DNA from: an uncultured Clostridia bacterium
GTDB lineage: Bacteria; Bacillota; Clostridia; Christensenellales; UBA1242
Direction of reading: 5' to 3'
Assembly (NCBI GenBank): GCA_944372595.1
Contig: CALVZT010000016.1
Span: forward strand, 1 to 12,708
DNA length: 12,708 nucleotides
Positions 7,153 through 12,708 of the stretch are shown in pieces. A model generated the notes under the pieces. The model was given only the letters and a program-made list of their open reading frames with translations. It had not been told where the DNA came from and made no database searches. The stretch's first letter is position 1, and each line of letters starts with the position of its first letter. A program made the position numbers and the translations under genes.

Positions 7153-8092
7153 GTCTTTTCTCCTTTTTTTGATATTTTATATCTTTTATAGATTGTGTTT
7201 TTGCTTTAAATAATTGTTCTTGAAAATACCTTTCTAATGTTTGTTTTGTCTCATTAATAAACTTTAATGGACATTGCTTGATTTGAGAAAACAACTTGTT
7301 TACATTTTTGTCGGCCACTTTTACTGTTACTTGATTATATTGTGGTTGGTCTCTAACAATTTTATATCTTAATTTTTTAAAGTCTTTATAATCTTTTTCA
7401 TTAATAAATTCAATTTTTAAAGTTTTATATTTTGAATTTTTTATTTCATTAACATCGGCAATATCTACTATTTTGCCATTTAATATAAGCGCCACTTTAT
7501 CGCAAGTAAGTTCAAGTTCGTCAAACATTTGACTACTCATTATAATTGTTTTGCCCTTGCGCTTTTCTTCAAGTATTATTTCAAGAAAGGTCTCTCTCAT
7601 AAGTGGGTCAAGGCCGTTTGTTGGCTCGTCTAGTATTAATATCTCTTTATCCGCCATAAGACCAGCAACTATTGCAGTTTTTTGTTTCATTCCTTTACTC
7701 ATTCTTTTTAGATTGGCAGATGGATCAAGTTGCAATTTTTTGATTAATTCATTTGCATAACTCATATCATGAATTCCAAGCAACTCCGCTTGATTTTTCA
7801 AAAAAGTAGTACCATCTTTTAAATCGGGAAAAGCAATTTCGCCTGGTATATATTCAACATATTTTTTTAAATCTCTTGAATCATTCCAAGCATCTAAATT
7901 AAGTACTTTTACTTCGCCCGTTTGAGCTTTCAAAAAACCCATTATATGACGCAAAATTGTTGTTTTGCCACTACCATTAGTTCCAACAAAGCCAAACACT
8001 TCACCGCGCTTAACATCAAAACTAACGCCAAAAACACCTCTGCCTTTACCATAATCTCTTGTGAGGTTCTTAACACTAATAACTTCTTCCAT
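7142..8092 (-). CDS. ABC exporter ATPase 2, with Gln in place of the H-loop His
   Basis: Nucleotide-binding subunit of the ABC-2 exporter, 316 aa. Walker A GTNGSGKTT (37-45), signature MSKGMKQK (131-138), Walker B LILDEP (152-157) and D-loop GLDP (160-163) are all present. The segment after the D-loop reads MSSQMFDELE: Q188 replaces the switch histidine, confirmed in the DNA as CAA. The Q-loop position reads YIPGEI, without Gln, as in its partner. The last 100 residues form a charged C-terminal domain ending in a Lys/Arg-rich tail. It starts by a TAATG overlap with ATPase 1, with GGAGAGG just upstream, so the two are translationally coupled. It is closely similar to ATPase 1 (both share GRGVF.VSF, EVFGF and RHIMGF), suggesting an old duplication. 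It probably forms a heterodimer with ATPase 1 and binds but poorly hydrolyses ATP at its own site. Confidence 0.92.
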   Translation of the reverse strand: MEEVISVKNLTRDYGKGRGVFGVSFDVKRGEVFGFVGTNGSGKTTILRHIMGFLKAQTGEVKVLNLDAWNDSRDLKKYVEYIPGEIAFPDLKDGTTFLKNQAELLGIHDMSYANELIKKLQLDPSANLKRMSKGMKQKTAIVAGLMADKEILILDEPTNGLDPLMRETFLEIILEEKRKGKTIIMSSQMFDELELTCDKVALILNGKIVDIADVNEIKNSKYKTLKIEFINEKDYKDFKKLRYKIVRDQPQYNQVTVKVADKNVNKLFSQIKQCPLKFINETKQTLERYFQEQLFKAKTQSIKDIKYQKKEKRHVK

Positions 8093-9054
8093 TATAATAC
8101 CTCTCCAAAATTTTTGTCTTCTCTATAAAATTGCATAAAATAATCTTGCAAAGTAAGTTTTTGTTCAACAAAAGATAATATGTTTAAATCACTCAAAATA
8201 TCAACTAATTTATTAATTTGACTATCATTAATTGCAACAACAACTTTTTTGCTTTTTTCATCTTTTTCAATAATTGTAGGGTTAACAAATTTTTTATTTT
8301 TGCTTTTTGAAAAAGGCAATTTATTTAATAATTTATTATAACTTTCCAAATCGTCTAGATGTATAATAAATTTTTTATTTTCATTATGCTTAATTTTATC
8401 AGCATCAAAAGTTGATACAATCTTGCCATCTTTAATAATTGATATTCTATCACAAGTTGCTTCTACTTCGTTAAAAATATGGGATGAGAGCAGTATTGTT
8501 TTACCTCTCTTTTTTTCTTCTTTTATAAACTCTATAAAAACTTGTTGCATAACAGGGTCAAGTCCACTTGTTGGTTCGTCCAAAATTAATGTGTCGGGAT
8601 CATCCATAAAAGCGGTAATTATCGCTAATTTCCTTTTATCACCAAGACTCATCCTTTTTGTTTCGCCTGACGGATCCAAATTAAATTTGTCAAGTAAATA
8701 TTTCAATCTCTCGTCGTCTTTGGTATGACGAAGGTCTCCCATCATTTTTATAAATTCCCAACCAGTTAATCCCTCGGGCAATGCAATTTCACCAGGCAAA
8801 TAACCAACATTTGCCAATATTTTATAATAATTTTTAAAAGACTCCATACCAAACACATTAGTACTACCTTTATCTGGCTTAGAAAATCCCATAATGTGTC
8901 TTATTGTTGTACTTTTGCCAGCGCCATTTGGTCCCAAGAAGCCAAAAACCTCTCCCTTCTTGACTACAAATGACACATCAAAAACACCACGGCCATGACC
9001 ATAGTCTTTTGTTAAATTATTTACGGATATTATGTTTTGCGTATCATTTTTCAT
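8092..9054 (-). CDS. ABC exporter ATPase 1
   Basis: First gene of the exporter operon, 320 aa, soluble ATPase bound to the ABC-2 permease at the inner face of the membrane. Walker A GPNGAGKST (41-49), signature MSLGDKRK (135-142), Walker B LILDEP (156-161), D-loop GLDP (164-167) and H-loop SSHIFNE with H192. The signature has Asp139 where ATPase 2 has Met and classical proteins have Gln, so this half may give a weaker composite site. A C-terminal domain of about 100 residues follows (220-320), of the kind seen in BcrA-like subunits. Start: ATG with GAGGG 6-7 nt upstream; a promoter lies about 80 nt further up. It ends in TAATG, shared with the start of ATPase 2. Confidence 0.92.
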   Translation of the reverse strand: MKNDTQNIISVNNLTKDYGHGRGVFDVSFVVKKGEVFGFLGPNGAGKSTTIRHIMGFSKPDKGSTNVFGMESFKNYYKILANVGYLPGEIALPEGLTGWEFIKMMGDLRHTKDDERLKYLLDKFNLDPSGETKRMSLGDKRKLAIITAFMDDPDTLILDEPTSGLDPVMQQVFIEFIKEEKKRGKTILLSSHIFNEVEATCDRISIIKDGKIVSTFDADKIKHNENKKFIIHLDDLESYNKLLNKLPFSKSKNKKFVNPTIIEKDEKSKKVVVAINDSQINKLVDILSDLNILSFVEQKLTLQDYFMQFYREDKNFGEVL

Positions 9055-9082
9055 ATCACGCCCTCGTTAAAATATTTACTAT

Positions 9083-9112
9083 ATTCGTATATGAATCAAA
9101 TACTATAATAGT
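9083..9112. promoter_or_regulatory. Two palindromes in the leader of the ABC operon, possible operator
   Basis: ATTCGTATATGAAT (9083-9096, one mismatched pair) and ACTATAATAGT (9102-9112, perfect about a central base) lie between the promoter and the ribosome site of the ABC operon. TACTATA is also directly repeated at 9077 and 9101. Placement suits a repressor site, but no regulator gene is in the window and AT-rich DNA yields palindromes by chance. Confidence 0.3.
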
Positions 9113-9135
9113 TAACAACAAAATTTATATGTTAT

Positions 9136-9164
9136 ATTATAGCATAATGATTTTTTAAATACAA
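9136..9164 (-). promoter_or_regulatory. Strong sigma-A-type promoter of the ABC operon
   Basis: On the minus strand TTGTAT (9159-9164), 17-nt spacer, TATAAT (9136-9141), with TG one base before the -10. Start site near 9129, giving a leader of about 75 nt before the ATPase 1 start. Confidence 0.7.
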
Positions 9165-9200
9165 ACTTTATAATACAAATAATATTTTTGTAAGTTTGTA

Positions 9201-9230
9201 ACAAAAAAAATAATCAGTTTCCTGATTATT
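9201..9230 (-). terminator. Strong terminator of the four-gene operon, GAAA loop
   Basis: On the minus strand AATAATCAG, loop GAAA, CTGATTATT (9209-9217 with 9222-9230), followed by a run of eight Ts. It lies just past the stop of the inositol-monophosphatase-like gene and upstream of the ABC promoter. Confidence 0.88.
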
Positions 9231-9240
9231 ATTTAAAAAT

Positions 9241-10008
9241 TTATTTATTGTATTTTTTGACTATTTTATCGAATAAATCACATAATTTTTTATTTGCAAA
9301 CATTGCATTTATCTTTTTGTTTTTTATGATTGTCTCGTAAGCAACTCCGCCCGCTTTTTCACAAATAAATCTTCCTGGTAGAATATCCCATGGATTATCT
9401 GCCCAAATAATTTCGCCATCTAATTTTCCACATGCAAGAAGCGAATATTCAATACCAGCCGTACCATAATTTCGCAACCTTCTAACTTTATCTGAAAATT
9501 CATTTAGTACATCAAACGCGATATTTTTTAATATCTGATAATCTCTTTTGGGCAATCCGTGAACAATAACAGCTTGATATATTTTTACATCCGAATTCGT
9601 TTTAATTCTTTTCTTATTGCACCATGCGCCCTTGTCAGACGCAAAATACAACTCCTTGCTATAAGGAATATATATTATGGCAAGTTGTGTCTCACCCTTA
9701 TCCACGAAAGCCATCTGTATGCACCAGTTATTTAAATTTTTAGCAAAGTTTACCGTTCCATCAATAGGGTCAATTATCCAAGTTCTATCTTTTGGTTTTT
9801 CCTTTGCGTTATATTCCTCACTCACAATATTATCGTTTGGAAAATTTTTATTTATATTTTCAATAATATATTTTTCCGTTGCCAAATCAAGTGTTGTTAC
9901 AACGTCACTTTCGCCCTTATCCATTACATTATAACTATGTTTTTTTATAATTTTATTATATGCCATTATTGCTATTTTTTTTATAAATTTTTCTTCTTTT
10001 AAGTACAT
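9241..10008 (-). CDS. Inositol monophosphatase-family phosphatase
   Basis: Mg-dependent, Li-sensitive-type phosphatase of the IMPase/FBPase/CysQ superfamily, 255 aa, cytoplasmic. Metal-binding motifs: VSEE (62-65, E64 and E65), WIIDPIDGTVNF (77-88, D80 and D83, T85) and NPWDILPG (205-212, D208). These are the full family set, so it should be active. Substrates in the family include inositol phosphate, fructose 1,6-bisphosphate and 3'-phosphoadenosine nucleotides; sequence alone does not choose. Given neighbours with nucleotide-linked folds, a nucleotide phosphate is possible (inference). Last gene of a four-gene operon, 23 nt after the serine hydrolase; ribosome site AAAAGGAT about 9 nt before the ATG. 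A strong hairpin terminator follows. Confidence 0.88.
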   Translation of the reverse strand: MYLKEEKFIKKIAIMAYNKIIKKHSYNVMDKGESDVVTTLDLATEKYIIENINKNFPNDNIVSEEYNAKEKPKDRTWIIDPIDGTVNFAKNLNNWCIQMAFVDKGETQLAIIYIPYSKELYFASDKGAWCNKKRIKTNSDVKIYQAVIVHGLPKRDYQILKNIAFDVLNEFSDKVRRLRNYGTAGIEYSLLACGKLDGEIIWADNPWDILPGRFICEKAGGVAYETIIKNKKINAMFANKKLCDLFDKIVKKYNK

Positions 10009-10031
10009 ATTTAATATCCTTTTAAAACATT

Positions 10032-10574
10032 TTATATTAACTTCAAAAGCAATTCGAATTTTTTATAGCCAGACTCACAATTAAAGTGCCCTCCTCCCGC
10101 AATAAATAGTCTTTTAGCTTTTATATTATACGGAAACATATCCAACAAATAATAAGGCACATACGGATCATTATCCGAAAAAATACAAATACGCTGACTG
10201 CATCTTTTTTCAAACCCTTTTATTTTTTTTAAGAAAAAAGTCTTATTAACATAATCATAATCTGGCACATCAATAAAACAATTAAATCCGCTTATACTTA
10301 TTAGTTTTTTTATTTTAAGATTGTTAAGTAATATGTATTTTACTACAAATATTGCTCCAATTGAACGTGCGATAAAAATGGTATCACTATTGATTTTATC
10401 TTTGTATCTGTCTAATTCTCTGCTCCATGAATCGTATGTTTGTATATCTTTACCAATAGGAAAGGTAATGGCATAACAATCATAACCTTTATTTTTTATT
10501 TGTTGCTGCAACCAAGGAATCCAATGTTCTTTGTTGTCGCCAAAACTACCATGTATAACAAAATAGTTTTTCAA
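10032..10574 (-). CDS. RBBP9/YdeN-like alpha/beta-fold serine hydrolase, TTG start
   Basis: Small single-domain serine hydrolase, 180 aa, close to the usual RBBP9/YdeN length. The N-terminus NYFVIHGSFGDNKEHWIPWL (3-22) is typical of the family (HG, HWxPWL). The nucleophile elbow is ARSIG (69-73, S71), where GHSLG or AHSIG would be expected; Arg replaces the usual His before the serine. The acid is probably D136 in SDNDPYVP and the histidine is H163 in GGGHFN, so the triad is complete. Start codon TTG: AAGGAGA sits about 10 nt before it and no other start precedes the conserved HG. It is third in the operon, 16 nt after the CYTH gene and 23 nt before the IMPase-like gene. The natural substrate of this family in bacteria is not known. 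Confidence 0.87.
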   Translation of the reverse strand: MKNYFVIHGSFGDNKEHWIPWLQQQIKNKGYDCYAITFPIGKDIQTYDSWSRELDRYKDKINSDTIFIARSIGAIFVVKYILLNNLKIKKLISISGFNCFIDVPDYDYVNKTFFLKKIKGFEKRCSQRICIFSDNDPYVPYYLLDMFPYNIKAKRLFIAGGGHFNCESGYKKFELLLKLI

Positions 10575-10583
10575 TATATTTAT

Positions 10584-10590
10584 TCTCCTT
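10584..10590 (-). promoter_or_regulatory. Ribosome binding site fixing the TTG start of the serine hydrolase
   Basis: AAGGAGA on the minus strand directly follows the stop codon of the CYTH gene. It is about 9-10 nt from the TTG at 10574, a longer spacing than for other genes here, which together with TTG predicts modest translation. Confidence 0.55.
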
Positions 10591-11076
10591 TTAAGTTTGT
10601 ATCAATTCTTGTGGATTAAAATTTTGAGCTAATTGCTGATTACGATATCGCAAATCATCTGTTATCTCTTTACCAAAGCACAACGGAACAATATAGTCCT
10701 TTGCTTCATCTTCATCTTCAAATTCTACCTCAACCGTACATAATCCTTTCCATTGATAATCATATATATCAACTTCAAGATTTTTTTCGCCATATGGTAC
10801 AACAAATCTCGTTTTGCTTATAACCGAACCAATAATTCTTGTTTTATTTTGCTCAAAATCCTCTTCCGTACAATAGTTCTCAATTTCCTCTCTTATCATA
10901 CTATCATTAGTATCTTTTTTAATGGTATGAAAAAATTTATTACCTTTTCTTCTATACCTTTCTTCTTCTTTACCAATCTGTGTATAATATTGCTCCATAT
11001 CATAACTTTTGCTTGCCATATGCGATAAAGCCATTGCAGTATTGTTATTTAACAAAAAAACTCTCTCAATTTCCAT
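10591..11076 (-). CDS. CYTH-domain (triphosphate tunnel metalloenzyme-like) protein with altered ExExK motif
   Basis: CYTH/TTM-fold protein, 161 aa, single domain. Family members bind triphosphates in a beta-barrel tunnel and act as adenylate cyclase, thiamine triphosphatase or tripolyphosphatase. Matches in order: MEIERVFLL (1-9; the signature ExExK reads ExExV because residue 6 is Val, GTT in the DNA), EERYRRKGNKFFHTIKK (38-54, with R40, R42, K53), REEIE (62-66), KTRFVVPY (88-95), EVDIY (101-105), GLCTVEVEFEDEDEA (111-125) and FGKEITDDLRYRNQQLA (134-150). Apart from Lys6 the charged tunnel residues are kept. The protein could bind triphosphate with changed chemistry, or be a non-catalytic sensor. 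The ATG has GGGGAG about 12 nt upstream. It is second in the operon, 26 nt after the deoxyribosyltransferase-like gene and 16 nt before the hydrolase. Confidence 0.85.
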   Translation of the reverse strand: MEIERVFLLNNNTAMALSHMASKSYDMEQYYTQIGKEEERYRRKGNKFFHTIKKDTNDSMIREEIENYCTEEDFEQNKTRIIGSVISKTRFVVPYGEKNLEVDIYDYQWKGLCTVEVEFEDEDEAKDYIVPLCFGKEITDDLRYRNQQLAQNFNPQELIQT

Positions 11077-11102
11077 ATAAACAATATTCTCCCCTTAATC
11101 AG

Positions 11103-11444
11103 TTATTCACTTTTATTAGTGTTAAAAGATATGTTATCTTCCATATAATCAACCGTTTTGCCAGTTTTTATAGCATATTCTATCTCGGACTTAGTGCTCG
11201 AACCAATGTATCCACCTTTATTAATAACAAAAATACCATCAGCCATATCAATTTTCCTTTTATGCATATCGTCAAGCATTTCTTTTGTGCCTTTTCTCCA
11301 AACCTTACTGTTGCCAGCAGGTCCAAATAAACCAACAGAAATTACAATATTGCCTTCAAGGGTTAACCTTTTTTGTTGTTCGAAAAAGTCATCTTTAAAT
11401 TTTGTGCTTCCACATAGTGTTATTACTTTATATTTCCCTACCAT
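11103..11444 (-). CDS. Nucleoside 2-deoxyribosyltransferase-like protein
   Basis: Small Rossmann-like protein of 113 aa in the nucleoside 2-deoxyribosyltransferase superfamily, whose members cleave or exchange the base of (deoxy)nucleosides or nucleotides. Visible features: VITLCGSTKFKDDF (7-20, the nucleotide/sugar-binding first strand), LEGNIVISVGLFG (29-41), MHKRKIDMADGIFVIN (60-75, with D66 and D69) and YIGSSTKSEIEYA (79-91), where E87 matches the catalytic Glu of the family's ST/GTxxExxxA segment. The motifs are intact, so it is probably active, perhaps as a hydrolase rather than a transferase. AGAAAGGAG lies 6-7 nt before the ATG. First gene of the four-gene operon. Codon use is like walJ (C-ending Asn, Asp and Tyr codons 6 of 18), unlike the neighbouring ADP-ribosylglycohydrolase gene. 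Confidence 0.85.
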   Translation of the reverse strand: MVGKYKVITLCGSTKFKDDFFEQQKRLTLEGNIVISVGLFGPAGNSKVWRKGTKEMLDDMHKRKIDMADGIFVINKGGYIGSSTKSEIEYAIKTGKTVDYMEDNISFNTNKSE

Positions 11445-11492
11445 ATGTTTCTCCTTTCTAAAATAAAAAAATATGTATAAAAATTACCAAGA

Positions 11493-11504
11493 ATTATAAT
11501 TATA
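11493..11504 (-). promoter_or_regulatory. Candidate -10 region for the four-gene operon
   Basis: Two overlapping-phase TATAAT boxes on the minus strand (11493-11498 and 11499-11504) lie about 50-60 nt before the first gene of the operon. A TTAAAA at 17-nt spacing from the proximal box is the only -35 candidate. They lie within the left 15-bp inverted repeat. Confidence 0.3.
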
Positions 11505-11550
11505 AATCAAAATAATTTTAAGCTATATTTTTATATTTTTAACTTTGTAC

Positions 11551-11590
11551 AAAAAAAAGAAATCGTCATTTTAAAATAATGACTTCTTTT
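11551..11590 (-). terminator. Terminator of the ADP-ribosylglycohydrolase gene
   Basis: GTCATT (11565-11570) pairs with AATGAC (11578-11583); beyond a small bulge AAGAA pairs with TTCTT. On the minus strand it is followed by a run of eight Ts. It lies 20-60 nt past the stop codon. Confidence 0.65.
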
Positions 11591-11610
11591 TATATGCTAT
11601 AATTATAATT

Positions 11611-12435
11611 CTAGCTAAAATAATTCTGCACTTCATCATTTATTAAATCATTAAAATTTTTTAATAAATTATTAAACTTTTTAGGTAAAAAAGAATTTGC
11701 TTTATCTAAAATATAATTTGGAATTGTTTTATAATATGCTTCACTTATTGCTGAGCAAATAGTAGTAATTGTATCAGTATCACCACCAAAAGAAACAGCA
11801 TTACGAATTGAATCTTCATAATTTTTTGAATTAAATAAACTTATTAAAGCAGGTCTTATAGTTTCTTTAGCATTTGAAGTATATTGATATTGTTTTCTAT
11901 AAGAATCTATATCTTCATTTAAATCATAATTATAGGTAATTGTTATATATTTTTTTACTTCTTCTAAAGTGTAATTTTTCCTTAACAAATAAACACAAGT
12001 AGCAACTACTTCTGCTCCCAACATTCCTTCAAAAGTGTTATGAGTTGGTCTTATACCATTATAAACTAAAGATTTTATTTGCTCAATGTTATTTGCATAC
12101 CAGCCTATTACACTAGCTCGCATTGCACCACCATTACCAGAACTTTCTCTAAATTTACTACATCCTTCATTTATCCAATCAACAAAACCTTGTCCATAAA
12201 TTGTAGGATTCTTATCTGGAAATTCTTTATAAAATTCCTTTATAATATTTATCATATTTTTAGGAGTATGATTGTCACTTAATAACCATTTAATAGTTGC
12301 AAAAGATAAAATTGTATCGTCTGAAAATTTACTTCTTTCCGTAAACAATTCAAAATCTTTAACTTTCTTATTAAATTTCTCATTTTCATGAGTATATGAA
12401 TTTCCAATTATATCACCAACATAAAATCCATTCAT
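11611..12435 (-). CDS. ADP-ribosylglycohydrolase (DraG-type) family protein
   Basis: Cytoplasmic enzyme of the DraG/ARH family, 274 aa, which removes ADP-ribose from modified proteins or small molecules using two Mg ions. Motifs: GDIIGN (7-12); FSDDT (37-41, D39 and D40 as metal ligands); GNGGAMRA (100-107), typical of the family; the conserved histidine in RPTHN (129-133, H132); and GGDTDT (217-222, D219 and D221). All metal-site residues are there, so it should be active. AAAGGAGGG lies 7 nt before the ATG. It is a single gene with its own promoter and terminator, upstream of and codirectional with the four-gene operon. Codon use differs sharply from neighbours: C-ending codons make up 5 of 64 Asn, Asp and Tyr codons, against 18 of 49 in walJ, which suggests transfer. 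No ADP-ribosyltransferase partner is in the window. Confidence 0.92.
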   Translation of the reverse strand: MNGFYVGDIIGNSYTHENEKFNKKVKDFELFTERSKFSDDTILSFATIKWLLSDNHTPKNMINIIKEFYKEFPDKNPTIYGQGFVDWINEGCSKFRESSGNGGAMRASVIGWYANNIEQIKSLVYNGIRPTHNTFEGMLGAEVVATCVYLLRKNYTLEEVKKYITITYNYDLNEDIDSYRKQYQYTSNAKETIRPALISLFNSKNYEDSIRNAVSFGGDTDTITTICSAISEAYYKTIPNYILDKANSFLPKKFNNLLKNFNDLINDEVQNYFS

Positions 12436-12470
12436 TTTAAACCCTCCTTTGATAACAAATTCACAATTTC

Positions 12471-12499
12471 ATGATATCAAAAATAAATATAATTTGCAA
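12471..12499 (-). promoter_or_regulatory. Promoter of the ADP-ribosylglycohydrolase gene
   Basis: On the minus strand TTGCAA (12494-12499), 17-nt spacer, TATCAT (12471-12476), with TG one base before the -10. Start site near 12464, giving a leader of about 29 nt that contains AAAGGAGGG. Confidence 0.6.
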
Positions 12500-12519
12500 T
12501 AAATTTTAAAGCAAAATGT

Positions 12520-12578
12520 TAATTTTTAAGTGGAATTCGTTAATATGTTACATAATATTGTAGTTCTAATTTTTAAGT
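12520..12578 (+). repeat. 12-bp direct repeat upstream of the ADP-ribosylglycohydrolase promoter
   Basis: TAATTTTTAAGT occurs at 12520-12531 and again at 12567-12578, 47 bp apart, just upstream of the promoter. It could be a regulator site; the low complexity makes chance plausible. Confidence 0.3.
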
Positions 12579-12708
12579 TAAAAAATATATAACATAAATT
12601 CATTTATATGACCTATATAACCACACATATGTATGTTAAATCTATTATATTTTTTATTTAATGAACTACGAAAAAAGCAATTTGTTTGATATGTATATAA
12701 TTTGGCGG

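Larger units (their letters stand above)
11490..11612. repeat. 15-bp perfect inverted repeats bracketing the spacer between two operons
   Basis: AGAATTATAATTATA (11490-11504) and TATAATTATAATTCT (11598-11612) are exact reverse complements 93 bp apart. They bracket the terminator of the ADP-ribosylglycohydrolase gene; the right copy overlaps that gene's stop codon. No flanking target duplication is seen and the sequence is all A/T but for one G/C per copy, so chance is possible. Confidence 0.4.
12436..12708. other. Gene-free AT-rich region upstream of the ADP-ribosylglycohydrolase gene
   Basis: About 270 bases with no convincing gene. It holds the ribosome site and promoter of the ADP-ribosylglycohydrolase gene, a 12-bp direct repeat, and the palindrome TATGTTACATA (12544-12554). 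The longest start-to-stop frame noted (17 codons from 12608) has no ribosome site. Nothing recognisable is seen at the right edge. Confidence 0.7.

Noticed and set aside
8423..8728. Plus-strand 101-codon frame opposite ATPase 1
   Set aside because: It is the antisense image of the Walker B and signature region; there is no ribosome site and no domain.
10753..11466. Several plus-strand frames of 91-116 codons opposite the CYTH and deoxyribosyltransferase-like genes
   Set aside because: They mirror well-supported minus-strand genes, overlap each other and are rich in Phe, Ile and Ser as expected of antisense AT-rich sequence.
9241..12435. Known phage-defence system such as Thoeris or CBASS
   Set aside because: No TIR, SMODS/cyclase, Sir2, NLR or effector domain is seen. 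The deoxyribosyltransferase-like and DraG folds alone do not match any system I can name.
12608..12661. Possible 17-codon peptide at the right edge
   Set aside because: No ribosome site upstream, very low complexity and no support from context.
12696..12701. TATAAT near the right edge as a promoter for a gene beyond the window
   Set aside because: No -35 at a normal spacing and no gene visible to support it; such boxes are frequent in this AT-rich DNA.

Overview
The window comes from an AT-rich, low-GC Gram-positive bacterium, most likely a Clostridia-type Firmicute. The signs are strong AGGAG-type ribosome sites, A/T-ending codons, short hairpin-plus-T-tract terminators, a Mini-RNase III gene (mrnC), and a WalJ-type metallohydrolase followed by an HtrA protease, which matches the tail of the Bacillus wal operon. 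TGA ends the glycosyltransferase gene and tryptophan is TGG, so the genetic code is standard and this is not a Mollicute. No rRNA, tRNA, CRISPR array, phage gene or insertion-sequence transposase was seen.

Layout. At 31-2026 a CPBP-family membrane protease (minus) diverges from walJ (plus), with the two promoters in one short spacer. walJ is followed 29 nt later by an htrA-like lipoprotein protease at 2056-3069. The htrA and mrnC genes converge on a shared terminator. A GT2/TPR glycosyltransferase (3567-4652) diverges from mrnC and converges on a Cof-type HAD phosphatase (4670-5425), again over a shared terminator. At 5515-9054 a three-gene minus-strand operon encodes two different ABC ATPases and one large ABC-2 permease, with overlapping or touching genes, one promoter and one terminator.

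From 9241 to 12435 all genes are on the minus strand and many have nucleotide-linked folds. An ADP-ribosylglycohydrolase gene (11611-12435) has its own promoter and terminator and a codon usage clearly unlike walJ. Downstream is a tight four-gene operon (11444 to 9241): a nucleoside 2-deoxyribosyltransferase-like protein, a CYTH/triphosphate-tunnel protein with an altered ExExK motif, an RBBP9/YdeN-like serine hydrolase with a TTG start, and an inositol-monophosphatase-family phosphatase, ending in a strong GAAA-loop terminator.

How the genes may work together. walJ and htrA are probably envelope-homeostasis genes. The ABC operon is an exporter whose two ATPases are likely to form an asymmetric heterodimer, since one has lost the H-loop histidine. 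The 9241-12435 block is the most likely place for something undescribed: a small set of enzymes acting on nucleosides, triphosphates, phosphate monoesters and ADP-ribose. Its joint function is inference only.
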